This document shows positions 36,888 through 45,156 of a stretch of DNA of 64,000 bases, piece by piece. This DNA comes from Maridesulfovibrio sp050916235 (GTDB lineage: Bacteria; Desulfobacterota; Desulfovibrionia; Desulfovibrionales; Desulfovibrionaceae), in contig NZ_CP104854.1 of assembly GCF_050916235.1 (NCBI RefSeq), positions 2,976,001 through 3,040,000 on the forward strand, written 5' to 3'. Numbering within the stretch: the first letter of the stretch is position 1; every line of letters starts with the position of its first letter. Position numbers and translations under genes: made by a program. The notes under the pieces are model-generated. The model had not been told where the DNA came from and did not search any database. It saw only the letters and a list, made by a program, of their open reading frames with translations.

Positions 36888-37706
36888 ATGTGCCTGCTTT
36901 CAATCATCATCCCCAACTATAATTACGGACGTTTTTCGGACCGTTTTTTCAGTTCCATTCAGGGGCAGACCATGTCGCTGGATGATGTCCAGATTCTTTT
37001 TGTGGACGACGGAAGCTCTGACGACTCCCTTGAGCAGGCAGGGAAATGGTCCGGGTTGATTAGGTGCGCCGGTTTTGAGATTTTTACTCCCGGACGTTCC
37101 GGCAGGCCTGGGCCGGTCAGGAATTTCGGTCTCGAGCGGGCTGCGGGAGAATATCTGGTCTGCCTTGATCCGGACGATACCTTTTCTCCGCAGTTTTTTG
37201 AAATGAGCCTTGGAGTCCTTCAGTCCGAGCAGAGCGTTGATCTTGTGTACACCGACTATCAGGAACGGGGACCGGGAGGGTGTCGGGAAGTAAGGCTCCC
37301 TGATTTCAAGCCGCTCTACCTCAGAAACCAGAACCCTGTCCCTCCTGCTGCGGTATTTCGGCGCAGGCTTTGGGAGGCCGGTGTCCGTTATCGGGACAAC
37401 ACCTCCTATGAAGATTGGGACTTCTGGATTCAGTGTCTTATGGCCGGAGCAAGATTCAGGCATCTTGCTGAAATTCTTTATACTTATGAAATTCACGGCA
37501 GTAATTTCTCCCGGCAGGCCGAAGAGGACGACGGTCCGTCCAAGGCCCGGATAGTGCTGAACAATCCTGGATTCTTTCATGATTCAGTCTTCCAATGGGC
37601 ACGCGACCACCTGCGTGGAAGAGACTATGCTCCCGCATTCTCAAGGGGTTATATTCCTACCGCTGATGATATTGAGAAGGTTATGGCCTTGTTCAGGAAT
37701 AAATAG
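36888..37706 (+). CDS. Family 2 glycosyltransferase
   Basis: A 272-residue GT-A fold enzyme. Motifs in order: LLSIIIPNYNYGRFSD, the nucleotide-sugar aspartates LFVDDGSSDDS, GPVRNFGLERAAGEYLVCLDPDD, and the acceptor region YEDWDFWIQC. The product is likely a capsule, lipopolysaccharide or glycoprotein sugar, but the substrate is unknown and no polysaccharide cluster surrounds it. The start at 36888 is chosen because the next residues begin the first strand; upstream frame to 36801 overlaps the terminator. It has only a weak ribosome site. Confidence 0.9.
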   Translation: MCLLSIIIPNYNYGRFSDRFFSSIQGQTMSLDDVQILFVDDGSSDDSLEQAGKWSGLIRCAGFEIFTPGRSGRPGPVRNFGLERAAGEYLVCLDPDDTFSPQFFEMSLGVLQSEQSVDLVYTDYQERGPGGCREVRLPDFKPLYLRNQNPVPPAAVFRRRLWEAGVRYRDNTSYEDWDFWIQCLMAGARFRHLAEILYTYEIHGSNFSRQAEEDDGPSKARIVLNNPGFFHDSVFQWARDHLRGRDYAPAFSRGYIPTADDIEKVMALFRNK

Positions 37707-37800
37707 TTCTGTTTTTAGTGGGAGTGCTTACTGTTATTTGTCCTGCCGCGTGCGACTCAATGAAATATTTTTGCTTAACGCAAAGTGATTGTCAGTTAGT

Positions 37801-37829
37801 ATTTTCGTTTCGTTTTGCGAAATGAAAAT
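37801..37829. promoter_or_regulatory. Inverted repeat upstream of the regulator gene
   Basis: ATTTTCGTTTC pairs with GAAATGAAAAT (ten of eleven positions, one G-T) around a seven-base centre. It lies 100 bases before the regulator promoter in the 332-base gap after the glycosyltransferase gene and may be an operator or a weak terminator; the region has no gene. Confidence 0.4.
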
Positions 37830-37903
37830 GTTGTTCAGGATGCAAAAGTGTATTTGTCGGCGTTATAACGCTATGTGTGGCTATCCGCGTTCGATCATTC
37901 CCC

Positions 37904-37932
37904 TTGACAGCCTGACGCACCGTGTGCACAAT
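37904..37932 (+). promoter_or_regulatory. Sigma-70 type promoter for the regulator gene
   Basis: TTGACA at 37904-37909, a 17-base spacer and CACAAT at 37927-37932 predict transcription start near 37940. The shared 29-base element begins directly behind it, at 37948. Confidence 0.6.
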
Positions 37933-37947
37933 TTGACGAATTTTGGT

Positions 37948-37976
37948 CATATTTGTGACATTGCCGAAAATGGCGG
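37948..37976. promoter_or_regulatory. Shared 29-bp element, copy 1 (candidate operator)
   Basis: CATATTTGTGACATTGCCG plus ten further bases matches 23 of 29 positions of the element at 39355-39383. It lies just after the predicted transcription start of the regulator gene, a place where a bound protein would block elongation or initiation. Confidence 0.6.
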
Positions 37977-38038
37977 GGTGTTTCCGCTTACGTGGGCAAT
38001 GGCAGAATCAGGCAACTTCCAGCAATCCGGCGGTTTTC

Positions 38039-39322
38039 ATGAAAATAGGCTGTATCGGACCAACCGACTCAGTTCAGCTCGTAGAAGAGGTGGTGACTCG
38101 CCGCTGTCCGGAAATCGAGCTGATTTCCTATGTTCGTGAGCGGGCCGAGGATTCGTGGGAAGTGCTTGATCAGTGCCAGCGGGAAACTCAGGGAACCCTG
38201 TTTACCGGTATTGCGGTGCAGGAAGGTGCCAAGGCCCGCGGGAGCGTGACCAATCCTTACGAGCACATTCCGCGCGGCGGGTACAGCCTGCTGCGGGTGC
38301 TGTCCGAAATGCACCGCAAGGGCATAAAGTCCGGCAAACTCTCCATTGACGTGGTCAGCGACGACATTCTCGTTGAGGTTGTGAAGGAATTCGGCGTCGA
38401 GCTGGAAAGCGTCCACTCCATGCCGTTTGCCCTGTGCCGAAACGAGCAGGAATACTTTGACCGCCATGTTGAGCTTTACGAGTCCGGGCAGGTTGAGGCC
38501 ATTGCTACCGGCTTCGGCTATGTGTTCAGTGAGTTGAAAAAACGCGGTCTGCCCGTATTCCGGCTGTATGCCAGCAACCTGCAGATTCACGATTCCATCT
38601 CCCGGCTGGTAAACCGCATCAAGACCCGCAACCTGCGCTCCGCCGGTATCGCCATACAGCTCATCAAGCTGAACTCCATTTCCCGCAGCTCCATAAATCA
38701 GTATGACGACATGAAAAACGGCGGCAGGTTCTATCTTGAGCTGTTGGAGTACGTGCGGGCCATTCAGGGCAGTCTCTTCAATTTCGGCACTGAAGAGCAT
38801 GTTATCTTTTCCACCCGTGGGCTGATAGAAAGCGAACCGCACCGTGCCCATTTCATGCGTCTTTTATCCTGGGGACGCGAACGCAATATTATTTTTTCTT
38901 CCGGTATCGGTATCGGAGCTACTGCCTTTGAGGCTGAAAAGTCGGCCCGCAAGGCTCTTGATAATGCTTCAAAGCTTGCCAGGGGCGGGCTGTTTGTTGT
39001 CGAGGGCAAGCAGATTCGCGGCCCCATCGGAGAAGTGGACGAGCTTAGGTACCATACGCATGTGGTGGACGGGCGTCTGCTTGAGATTGCCGGTGAGATC
39101 GGGATAAGCCCCAGCTATCTGGACCGCATAAAGGCCCTGATGGAAAAGACCCGCAAGGATACGTTTGATTCTGTTGATCTTGCCGCATGTCTGGGTATTG
39201 GAGAGCGCAGTGCCCGGCGTGTGCTTAAGAAGTTTCTGGACAGCGGTTATGCCGAAGTCAACGGGAGCGAGGCCGGTCATAAGGTCGGGCGTCCCAAGAA
39301 GATGGTGCGAATTTTGATCTGA
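38039..39322 (+). CDS. Transcriptional regulator with PrpR_N-like, GGDEF-like and winged-helix parts
   Basis: A 427-residue cytoplasmic protein. Residues 1-190 read like a ligand-binding domain of the PrpR_N sort (MKIGCIGPTDSVQLVEEV; GQVEAIATGFGYVFSELKK). Residues around 230-350 resemble a degenerate GGDEF/cyclase-like domain (SSGIGIGATAFEAEKSARKA), which is not expected to make c-di-GMP because no GGDEF motif is visible. The C-terminal 70 residues form a winged helix (LAACLGIGERSARRVLKKFLD) with a basic end GRPKKMVRI. It precedes and probably controls the two membrane proteins and the amidohydrolase that follow; the shared element at 37948 and 39355 supports this. The start is ATG 38039. Confidence 0.75.
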   Translation: MKIGCIGPTDSVQLVEEVVTRRCPEIELISYVRERAEDSWEVLDQCQRETQGTLFTGIAVQEGAKARGSVTNPYEHIPRGGYSLLRVLSEMHRKGIKSGKLSIDVVSDDILVEVVKEFGVELESVHSMPFALCRNEQEYFDRHVELYESGQVEAIATGFGYVFSELKKRGLPVFRLYASNLQIHDSISRLVNRIKTRNLRSAGIAIQLIKLNSISRSSINQYDDMKNGGRFYLELLEYVRAIQGSLFNFGTEEHVIFSTRGLIESEPHRAHFMRLLSWGRERNIIFSSGIGIGATAFEAEKSARKALDNASKLARGGLFVVEGKQIRGPIGEVDELRYHTHVVDGRLLEIAGEIGISPSYLDRIKALMEKTRKDTFDSVDLAACLGIGERSARRVLKKFLDSGYAEVNGSEAGHKVGRPKKMVRILI

Positions 39323-39344
39323 TTGAAGGGAAATTTTTTTGGCG

Positions 39345-39383
39345 CTTTTTCGGACATATTTATGTCATGTCCGAAAAAGGCCG
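39345..39383. promoter_or_regulatory. Shared element, copy 2, with nested palindromes (candidate operator)
   Basis: A 12-pair inverted repeat TTTTTCGGACAT/ATGTCCGAAAAA (39346-39357 with 39367-39378) overlaps a perfect palindrome GACATA-TT-TATGTC (39353-39366). It is not followed by a T tract, so it is unlikely to be a terminator. The 39355-39383 part matches the element at 37948-37976. It lies 125 bases before the transporter genes. Confidence 0.65.
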
Positions 39384-39506
39384 AAGCTCAAATCCGTCCC
39401 TTGATGCGGGCGGATGGGTGTGTGCTGGAGGAGTTGCCCGCTAGGGACTGTGTGTTTATCAACTTTCGGGCCGTCGCAGGGGGCGGCTGAAACAATGGAG
39501 TGTTTT

Positions 39507-40307
39507 ATGAACGATGCTGTAAAGAACGTGAAACTGCATCTGGTCGTTCTGGCTCTGGTGGTTGTTTCCGAGCTGATCGGAATCATCACCTTCAAGGTCG
39601 GACCGGGCAAGCTGGTTCTGCTGCCCATGTTGTATGCGATGTTTATCGGTATTTTCCTCGGTCCTAAATTTTTCAAGATCGTAAAGGAAAAGGAAATGGT
39701 TCAGGCCAGTACCCTCGTAGGTCTGACCCTGCTCCTGCTCATGGCCCGTTACGGCACCCTCGTGGGTCCGAAATTCTACGATATTCTCAAGGCCGGCCCG
39801 GCCCTTATCCTGCAGGAGTTCGGAAACATCGCAACCCTGTTTGTAGGTATCCCCATTGCAATGTACCTCGGCCTCAAGCGTGAGGCGGTCGGTGCTGCCC
39901 ACTCCATCGCACGTGAGCCCAACGTGGCCCTTATCGGCGATATTTACGGACTTGATTCCGCTGAAGGACGCGGTGTCATGGGTGTTTACATCTGCGGAAC
40001 CGTTTTCGGAACCATTTTCTTCGGTCTCATGGCTTCCTTCCTCGCCGCGTTCAACATTTTCCATCCCTATGCACTGGCCATGGCTTCCGGCGTGGGCAGC
40101 GCAAGCATGATGACCGCTTCCATCGGCAGTCTCAGTGCCGCCTATCCCTCAATGGCACAGGAAATTCAGGCTTTCGGTGTTGCAAGTAACACCCTTTCCG
40201 GTATCGACGGCGTTTACATGTCCCTGATTCTGGCTCTGCCCCTTTCCAACAAGCTGTACAACTACCTGTACAAGATTAAATTCAATGAATCTCCGGAGGC
40301 CGTATAA
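39507..40307 (+). CDS. DUF3100-like integral membrane protein, subunit A
   Basis: A 266-residue protein with seven or so membrane helices. Sequence such as VSELIGIITFKVGPGKLVLL, GNIATLFVGIPIAMYLGLKR and ASGVGSASMMTASIGSLSAA resembles DUF3100 proteins found beside amidohydrolases, and the repeated GSxSMMxA-like turns look like those of transporters with re-entrant loops. It overlaps the next gene by one base (TAATG), so the two membrane proteins are made together and probably form one transporter. Cargo is likely the acylated or peptide-like substrate, or product, of the amidohydrolase; that is inference. GGAG lies at 39497-39500. Confidence 0.75.
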   Translation: MNDAVKNVKLHLVVLALVVVSELIGIITFKVGPGKLVLLPMLYAMFIGIFLGPKFFKIVKEKEMVQASTLVGLTLLLLMARYGTLVGPKFYDILKAGPALILQEFGNIATLFVGIPIAMYLGLKREAVGAAHSIAREPNVALIGDIYGLDSAEGRGVMGVYICGTVFGTIFFGLMASFLAAFNIFHPYALAMASGVGSASMMTASIGSLSAAYPSMAQEIQAFGVASNTLSGIDGVYMSLILALPLSNKLYNYLYKIKFNESPEAV

Positions 40308-40765
40308 TGACCAAGCAGCAGAATATCATCGAGTCCGTCATTGTCCTGATCATCGTATCGCTGATGGTGCTTGTAGGGAACCATGTCGGCTTTCACAACA
40401 ACATGGTTGAAGCTCTTCCCGGAATGGGAATCCTGCTGCTGCTCTGCGTTGCCGGTGTAGCTACCAACATGTTCGTGTTCAAGAAGATACCTTCGGTTCT
40501 TTTTGTAATCACCTACGGCGTTATAGTGACCGTGCCCGGATTCCCCCTTGCGGAAACCGTCAATGCCGCAGTGGCAAAGGTCCACTTTCTGGCTCTGACC
40601 ACCCCCATCCTCGCATACGCCGGGGTCGCAATCGGTAAGGATCTTGATACCTTCAAGAAGAGCGGATGGCGTATTGTCGTGGTCAGCCTTTTTGTAATGA
40701 TCTCCACTTACATTGCTTCCGCTGCAATCGCACAGGGAGTACTCAAGTTCATGGGAGACATATAG
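40307..40765 (+). CDS. Small integral membrane protein, subunit B of putative transporter
   Basis: A 152-residue protein with four to five helices. It includes VGNHVGFHNNMVEALPGMG and the C-terminal TPILAYAGVAIGKDLDTFKKSGWRIVVVSLF split by polar residues, a pattern of carrier proteins. With subunit A the combined length is about 418 residues, as if one transporter were encoded in two pieces, like CidA/LrgA pairs. The start codon overlaps the stop of subunit A; its stop directly abuts the start of the amidohydrolase gene. Confidence 0.72.
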   Translation: MTKQQNIIESVIVLIIVSLMVLVGNHVGFHNNMVEALPGMGILLLLCVAGVATNMFVFKKIPSVLFVITYGVIVTVPGFPLAETVNAAVAKVHFLALTTPILAYAGVAIGKDLDTFKKSGWRIVVVSLFVMISTYIASAAIAQGVLKFMGDI

Positions 40766-41911
40766 ATGGCTTTGAATCCGGAAGTGCTGGCACTTCATGA
40801 TGAAATGAAGGCCCTGCGTCGTCAGATTCATCAGAATCCCGAGGTCGGTCTGGATACTGTTGAAACAGTTAAACTGATCAAGTCCAGACTCGACGGGTAT
40901 GGCATCTCCTGCGCTGATATTGGTGTGAATTCGCTTGTTGCCGAAATTAAAGGCGGAGAAGGGGATACCACCGTGGCTTTCCGTGTGGATATGGATGCCC
41001 TTGAGATGAGCGAGGAGAACGATTTCGCATACAAGTCCACGGTTGAAGGCAAGATGCACGCCTGCGGTCATGACGGGCACTGTACCTCCCTGATCGCTCT
41101 GGCCGGTTACCTTGCAAAGAATCGGGACTTCAACGGAACCGTGCTGCTTCTTTTCCAGTCCGGCGAGGAAGGCTACGAAGGCGCATTACGTGTGATCGAA
41201 GACGGTTTCTTCGATAAGTACAAGGTGGATTACCTGTTCGGTTTCCATGCCTGGCCCGGCCTGGAAGCTGGCAAGATAGCTGTTCACAACGGTGCCTGCA
41301 TGGCTTCGGAAGACCGTTTCGAAGTACATGTTACCGGCAAGAGCGGTCATGCTTCCATGCCCCACGTCTGTAACGAGCCCTTTGCCGCTGTAGCTGACAT
41401 AATCAAAGGACTGCAGACCATCGTAGCCCGCAAGATTCCCTCACATGAGCGCGGGGTGGTTTCCATCACCCAGGTGCACGGAGGAAGCCTGCGTAACGGT
41501 ATCCCAGACAACGTAATGGTTCAGGGTAACGTGCGAACCTGCAACGAAAAGGTTCAGGACCTCATTGAGGATTCCATCGGGCAGGTGGTTAAAGGTGTTG
41601 GGGTCATGTACGGTGTCGAGGCTGAACTCGACTACGTGCGCAAACATCCGGTGTTGGTCAACACCACCCCGGAAATCGCCCTCAGGGCGGCTCAGAAGGT
41701 TGTCGGCGTTGAAAATGTCGTCACCGACATGGAATCCTCCATGGCTGCGGAAGATTTCGCCTTCTTCATGAAATACACCAAGGGCTGTTACGTCTGGATC
41801 GGCAACGGTGCGGACTCGGCTCCTCTGCATAACAGCAGGTTCGATTTTGATGATGATATCCTGCCCATAGCGGCAAGTTTCTTCATAACCGTAATAAATG
41901 AGCTGCTTTAA
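40766..41911 (+). CDS. M20-family amidohydrolase (hippurate hydrolase/N-acyl amino acid type)
   Basis: A 381-residue zinc peptidase with the M20D signature: FRVDMDALEMSEEND, GKMHACGHDGHCTSL (zinc ligands) and LLFQSGEEGYEGALRVIEDG (catalytic glutamate). The C-terminal ligand is in DMESSMAAEDFAFF. Relatives deacylate N-acyl amino acids, hippurate or indole-acetyl amino acids in the cytoplasm. It begins immediately after the stop of subunit B, so uptake and cleavage are co-expressed. The likely logic is import of an N-acylated amino acid or aminobenzoyl-type compound, its cleavage, and control by the regulator upstream. Confidence 0.92.
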   Translation: MALNPEVLALHDEMKALRRQIHQNPEVGLDTVETVKLIKSRLDGYGISCADIGVNSLVAEIKGGEGDTTVAFRVDMDALEMSEENDFAYKSTVEGKMHACGHDGHCTSLIALAGYLAKNRDFNGTVLLLFQSGEEGYEGALRVIEDGFFDKYKVDYLFGFHAWPGLEAGKIAVHNGACMASEDRFEVHVTGKSGHASMPHVCNEPFAAVADIIKGLQTIVARKIPSHERGVVSITQVHGGSLRNGIPDNVMVQGNVRTCNEKVQDLIEDSIGQVVKGVGVMYGVEAELDYVRKHPVLVNTTPEIALRAAQKVVGVENVVTDMESSMAAEDFAFFMKYTKGCYVWIGNGADSAPLHNSRFDFDDDILPIAASFFITVINELL

Positions 41912-41920
41912 AGACAAGCG

Positions 41921-41940
41921 CGGGGCCAATGTTGGCCCCG
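41921..41940 (+). terminator. GC-rich hairpin after the amidohydrolase gene
   Basis: A perfect nine-base stem (CGGGGCCAA with TTGGCCCCG) and two-base loop, 10 bases after the stop. There is no T tract, so it may act as a factor-dependent terminator or a 3' stabiliser. Confidence 0.6.
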
Positions 41941-42033
41941 CCTTGCACCCCTTCCCTGAATGCCTGCGGTGCTCCTGCGGGGCTGATTTTGATGCGCTTT
42001 GCGCTTTGGATGATCCGATTTCGCCGCCGGCGG

Positions 42034-42056
42034 CCAAAGGGTCCGCGACCCTTTGG
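42034..42056. repeat. Extragenic hairpin element
   Basis: CCAAAGGGTC-CGC-GACCCTTTGG is a perfect ten-pair hairpin within a GC-rich run (GCCGCCGGCGGCC just before). Similar hairpins occur at 62105 and 62303. They have the look of the repeated extragenic elements of Desulfovibrio genomes. The rest of the 490-base gap (41912-42401) is AT-rich toward the right, holds the promoter of the next gene and no gene. Confidence 0.6.
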
Positions 42057-42401
42057 AATCCCCATTAGTTTCAGTTTGTTATCCGTGTGGTTTTGACCTT
42101 TGGAAGCTTTGTTTCGGCGGAGTTGATGAAATGGCTGTATTTGCGGATGGGGTTGTCCGCCTGTCGGCCGCTCAAATATTCACCGAAAGATTCTCTTCTT
42201 GGATTTAATTCGTCACTGCGCACGATATTGTCTATTAACATAGATGGTTAATAGTGATTCATTTCATTCATTGCTGATAGTACAGGATATTATATGCAGT
42301 GATGATGAAGCAATTTGTCCGTTAATCCTTCTTAAATAGACTTTTAGGTGCTGATTGGGTACTCATTCAGAGGTAACCAGCCTATCTGAATGGAGAATTG
42401 C

Positions 42402-43334
42402 ATGAAAATCATTCTGACCGGAATACTTGCCGCCTTATTTTTCAGTTCCACTTTTATTTTGAACAGAGCCATGAGTCTTGAAGGGGGCCACTGGGTCTGG
42501 TCGGCAAGTCTTAGGTATATGTGGATGCTGCTTTTTCTTGGGGTGGGGCTGTTGCTCTTTCGTAGAAAACTGCTCCTTGAATCTATTTCCCTCTACCGCA
42601 GGCATCTTGCGTTCTGGACTCTGGCGGGCGGGGTCGGATTTGCGGCCTTTTATGCCCTGATCACCTTCAGTGCGACATACGCTCCGGGCTGGGTCGTGGC
42701 TGCCACGTGGCAGACAACAATTCTTGCCACTCCGATTGTTCTGCTCGGATTCGGCAAAAAGATTCCAATGCGGGCGATGCTGCTGACCCTGATTATTTTT
42801 GCCGGGGTGCTTCTGGTCAATATTGAGAGCTTTGAGGAGAGTTCCCTGCGTTCCGTTCTGCTCGGAGCATTACCTGTTTTTGTGGCCGCTTTTGCCTATC
42901 CTTTCGGCAACCAGCTTGTATGGGAAGCCCGCAACGGTGGCGGCAGGATGATTCCCGGACTTGATTCCCCTGCAATGGATGATCCTTTCTGCAGAGTTCT
43001 GCTGCTTACGCTGGGTTCACTGCCGCTCTGGTTTGTTCTTATTCTGATTCAGTCCCCGCCTGCCCCGGCTGCCAGCCAGTTGCTCAATACCGCTCTGGTA
43101 GCCGTGTTCTCCGGGGTTGCCGCTACAAGTCTTTTTCTTTATGCCCGGCACAGTGCCACTAACGCAGCCGAGCTGGCAGCGGCGGACTGCACCCAGTCAA
43201 TGGAGGTTGTATTTTCTTTGGTAGGTGAAGTGCTTTTCCTTGGTGGATCGCTGCCCGGTACGCTCGGCTGGGCCGGGATTGTCCTGACTATGGTCGGGTT
43301 GGTTCTCTACATTCGGGTTCAGAATGTGCGGTAG
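42402..43334 (+). CDS. DMT-superfamily multidrug-efflux-like transporter
   Basis: A 310-residue protein with about ten helices in two repeats. The start MKIILTGILAALFFSSTFILNRAMSLE and the later SATYAPGWVVAATWQTT and ATNAAELAAADCTQSMEVVF are characteristic of the ten-helix EmrE-like multidrug efflux group within the drug/metabolite transporter superfamily. It likely exports small molecules from the cytoplasm. GGAG at 42391-42394 precedes ATG 42402; an ATG at 42390 would put that site inside the gene. It is convergent with the hydrolase gene at 43406. Confidence 0.88.
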   Translation: MKIILTGILAALFFSSTFILNRAMSLEGGHWVWSASLRYMWMLLFLGVGLLLFRRKLLLESISLYRRHLAFWTLAGGVGFAAFYALITFSATYAPGWVVAATWQTTILATPIVLLGFGKKIPMRAMLLTLIIFAGVLLVNIESFEESSLRSVLLGALPVFVAAFAYPFGNQLVWEARNGGGRMIPGLDSPAMDDPFCRVLLLTLGSLPLWFVLILIQSPPAPAASQLLNTALVAVFSGVAATSLFLYARHSATNAAELAAADCTQSMEVVFSLVGEVLFLGGSLPGTLGWAGIVLTMVGLVLYIRVQNVR

Positions 43335-43405
43335 TGGTTTTAGCGTTCATCCCGCAGGCTTAACCGTCTGTAAATAGATGCCTTAATCATATCCCCGACT
43401 CAGGT

Positions 43406-43960
43406 TTACTTCCTGCCTTCAATATAATCAGCAGAACTTTTCATCTCCGCATAGAACATGCCCAGTGAGGCCATGAATGCGGTGTGGACTTCTGCCGGGT
43501 TTACGGCTTTCCCTTCAAATTCAAGAGCTGCTCCGCAGCAGGCATCATGTATCACGGTACATTTGTAGCCCAGATCGTTGGCCGCGCGGGTGGTTGCATC
43601 CACGCACATGTTGCTCATCATGCCGGTTATGACCAGTTCGGTTATGCCAAGATCTTCAAGCCTCTCCTGTAGCCCGGTTTCACGGAAGCTGTTCGGGTAA
43701 TTTTTGATTACAACCGGCTCCCCGGCAATGGGGGCCACACACTCGTGTATCTGTACTCCGGGTGTTCCGGGGATGAAAAAGCTCGCCCCTTCCCGCACGG
43801 ACTCATGCTGAATATGGATGATTGGCTGTCCGCTATCCCTGAAATGCGCAAGTATCTTTCCGGCGTTGGCTCCGGCTTGTGTACTGTTTTCAAGGGTAAA
43901 TTTTCCATCGGGGAAATAATCATTCTGGATGTCGATGAGAATCAGTGCCTTATGGTTCAT
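43406..43960 (-). CDS. Isochorismatase-family cysteine hydrolase
   Basis: A 184-residue hydrolase with the complete catalytic triad: Asp in ILIDIQNDYF, Lys in VVIKNYPNSF and Cys in GMMSNMCVDATTRAA, the last preceded by the cis-peptide. Members include nicotinamidases, N-carbamoylsarcosine amidases and isochorismatases; the Asp, Lys and Cys arrangement alone does not decide which. The start at 43960 follows GAGGAG at a normal distance. It is divergent from a GlxA-like regulator whose DJ-1/PfpI domain suggests linked control. Confidence 0.9.
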   Translation of the reverse strand: MNHKALILIDIQNDYFPDGKFTLENSTQAGANAGKILAHFRDSGQPIIHIQHESVREGASFFIPGTPGVQIHECVAPIAGEPVVIKNYPNSFRETGLQERLEDLGITELVITGMMSNMCVDATTRAANDLGYKCTVIHDACCGAALEFEGKAVNPAEVHTAFMASLGMFYAEMKSSADYIEGRK

Positions 43961-44036
43961 TGTCTGTCTCCTCTTGTCTGATAGGGCTGATTGTTTTGAC
44001 ATCTTCATAATGACTTCCGAGCGGAGTAATTAGAAG

Positions 44037-44077
44037 TGTCACTATTGACAATAAGCGTGCTTAAAACGACAATTGTC
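44037..44077. promoter_or_regulatory. Divergent promoter region with two palindromes
   Basis: TGTCA-CTAT-TGACA (44037-44050) and GACAATTGTC (44068-44077) share the half-site TGACA. They overlap a promoter-like TTGACA (44045-44050), 17-base spacer, GACAAT (44068-44073) that reads toward the regulator at 44138. The regulator could thus act on both genes and on itself. Confidence 0.55.
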
Positions 44078-44137
44078 ACCTACAGATGTAAGCCGCCGAA
44101 GGCATCCCCATGCACCTTTGTCCGAGTTACGTGAGTT

Positions 44138-45118
44138 ATGCCTGATATTAAATTTCTTGCCTTTGACAACTGCATGGTTTCGGGGATTACCGGCCCTGTG
44201 GAAATCCTGAGTATAGCCAATTCCCTTGCCGGACCGGATGCGGACCGCGGGGGCCTGTTCACCGGACTTGAGTCCGTAAGTGCGGATGGTCGCCCGGTGG
44301 TAGGATTTGCGGGGATTCCGGTTCAGGTCAGTCGCCTGTTGTCGGAGTGTGTGCCGGATGTGCTGGTCATACCTCCCTGCTTCGGGGATATAGGTCCATT
44401 GCTGGCTGATTCCGGTCTGCGGCGGTCACTGGTTGCGCTGGCGGATTCCGGGACGGTCATCGCCACGGTTTGTGCAGGGTCATTCCTGCTGGCCGGGGCA
44501 GGGCTTCTGGATAACAGGCCGGCGACAACACACTGGAAACTTGCTGAGGATTTCAGGCTGCGTTTTCCTGCTGTTGACCTACAGCCCCGGCGGATGCTGA
44601 TTGATGGCGGCGGCTATATCTGTGCAGGCGGGGCAATGGCCTGGCAGGATCTTGCCCTGCATCTGGTAGCCAGGTTCATGGGCCGCGAGGTTGCGTCAAA
44701 TTGTGCCAAGGTGCTGGTGATGGATTCCACCCGCCACGTGCAGACCCCGTATTTCATGTTTGATCAACTTGATTCTGTGCCGGGTTTTGCTGACAGAAGC
44801 ATAACAGCGGTTCAGAAGTGGATGCAGGATAATTACAGGCAGGGCGCGGCGGTGGAACAGCTTGCTGATCTTGCGGGGCTTGGGGTGCGAACCTTTCTGA
44901 GGCGTTTCAAACGTGCAACAGGAATGACTCCCAACAGCTATCTTCAGCAACTCAGGATTGAGGCCGCACGGCATCTGCTGGAGGTCAGTTCGGAAAGCGT
45001 GGATGAAATCACCGAACTGGTGGGATACGAGAACGTGTCCTCCTTCAGGAGGCTGTTCAAAAGCAGGACCGGGCTTAGTCCACGGGAGTACCGCAGCAGA
45101 TTCAGCCGTGTGGAGTGA
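44138..45118 (+). CDS. GlxA-like regulator (DJ-1/PfpI domain plus AraC helix-turn-helix)
   Basis: A 326-residue transcription factor. The first 190 residues are a DJ-1/PfpI-type amidotransferase-like domain with the nucleophile elbow ATVCAGSFLLAGAGLL and TTHWKLAEDF; such domains act as ligand sensors here rather than as enzymes. The last 100 residues contain two AraC helix-turn-helix units (VEQLADLAGLGVRTFLRRFK and VDEITELVGYENVSSFRRLF). It is divergent from the isochorismatase-type gene and probably controls it in response to a small amide or amine. Confidence 0.9.
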   Translation: MPDIKFLAFDNCMVSGITGPVEILSIANSLAGPDADRGGLFTGLESVSADGRPVVGFAGIPVQVSRLLSECVPDVLVIPPCFGDIGPLLADSGLRRSLVALADSGTVIATVCAGSFLLAGAGLLDNRPATTHWKLAEDFRLRFPAVDLQPRRMLIDGGGYICAGGAMAWQDLALHLVARFMGREVASNCAKVLVMDSTRHVQTPYFMFDQLDSVPGFADRSITAVQKWMQDNYRQGAAVEQLADLAGLGVRTFLRRFKRATGMTPNSYLQQLRIEAARHLLEVSSESVDEITELVGYENVSSFRRLFKSRTGLSPREYRSRFSRVE

Positions 45119-45156
45119 ATAACTCCCGCTGCCTGTGTTGAGACTAATCAGCCGGT

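Noticed and set aside
38700..39050. GGDEF-like part of the regulator as an active diguanylate cyclase
   Set aside because: No GGDEF/GGEEF loop or metal-binding aspartates are visible; only the general pattern of the fold is suggested.
39345..39383. Strong inverted repeat read as terminator of the regulator gene
   Set aside because: No T tract follows on the plus strand, and the sequence recurs upstream of the regulator, so an operator is more likely.
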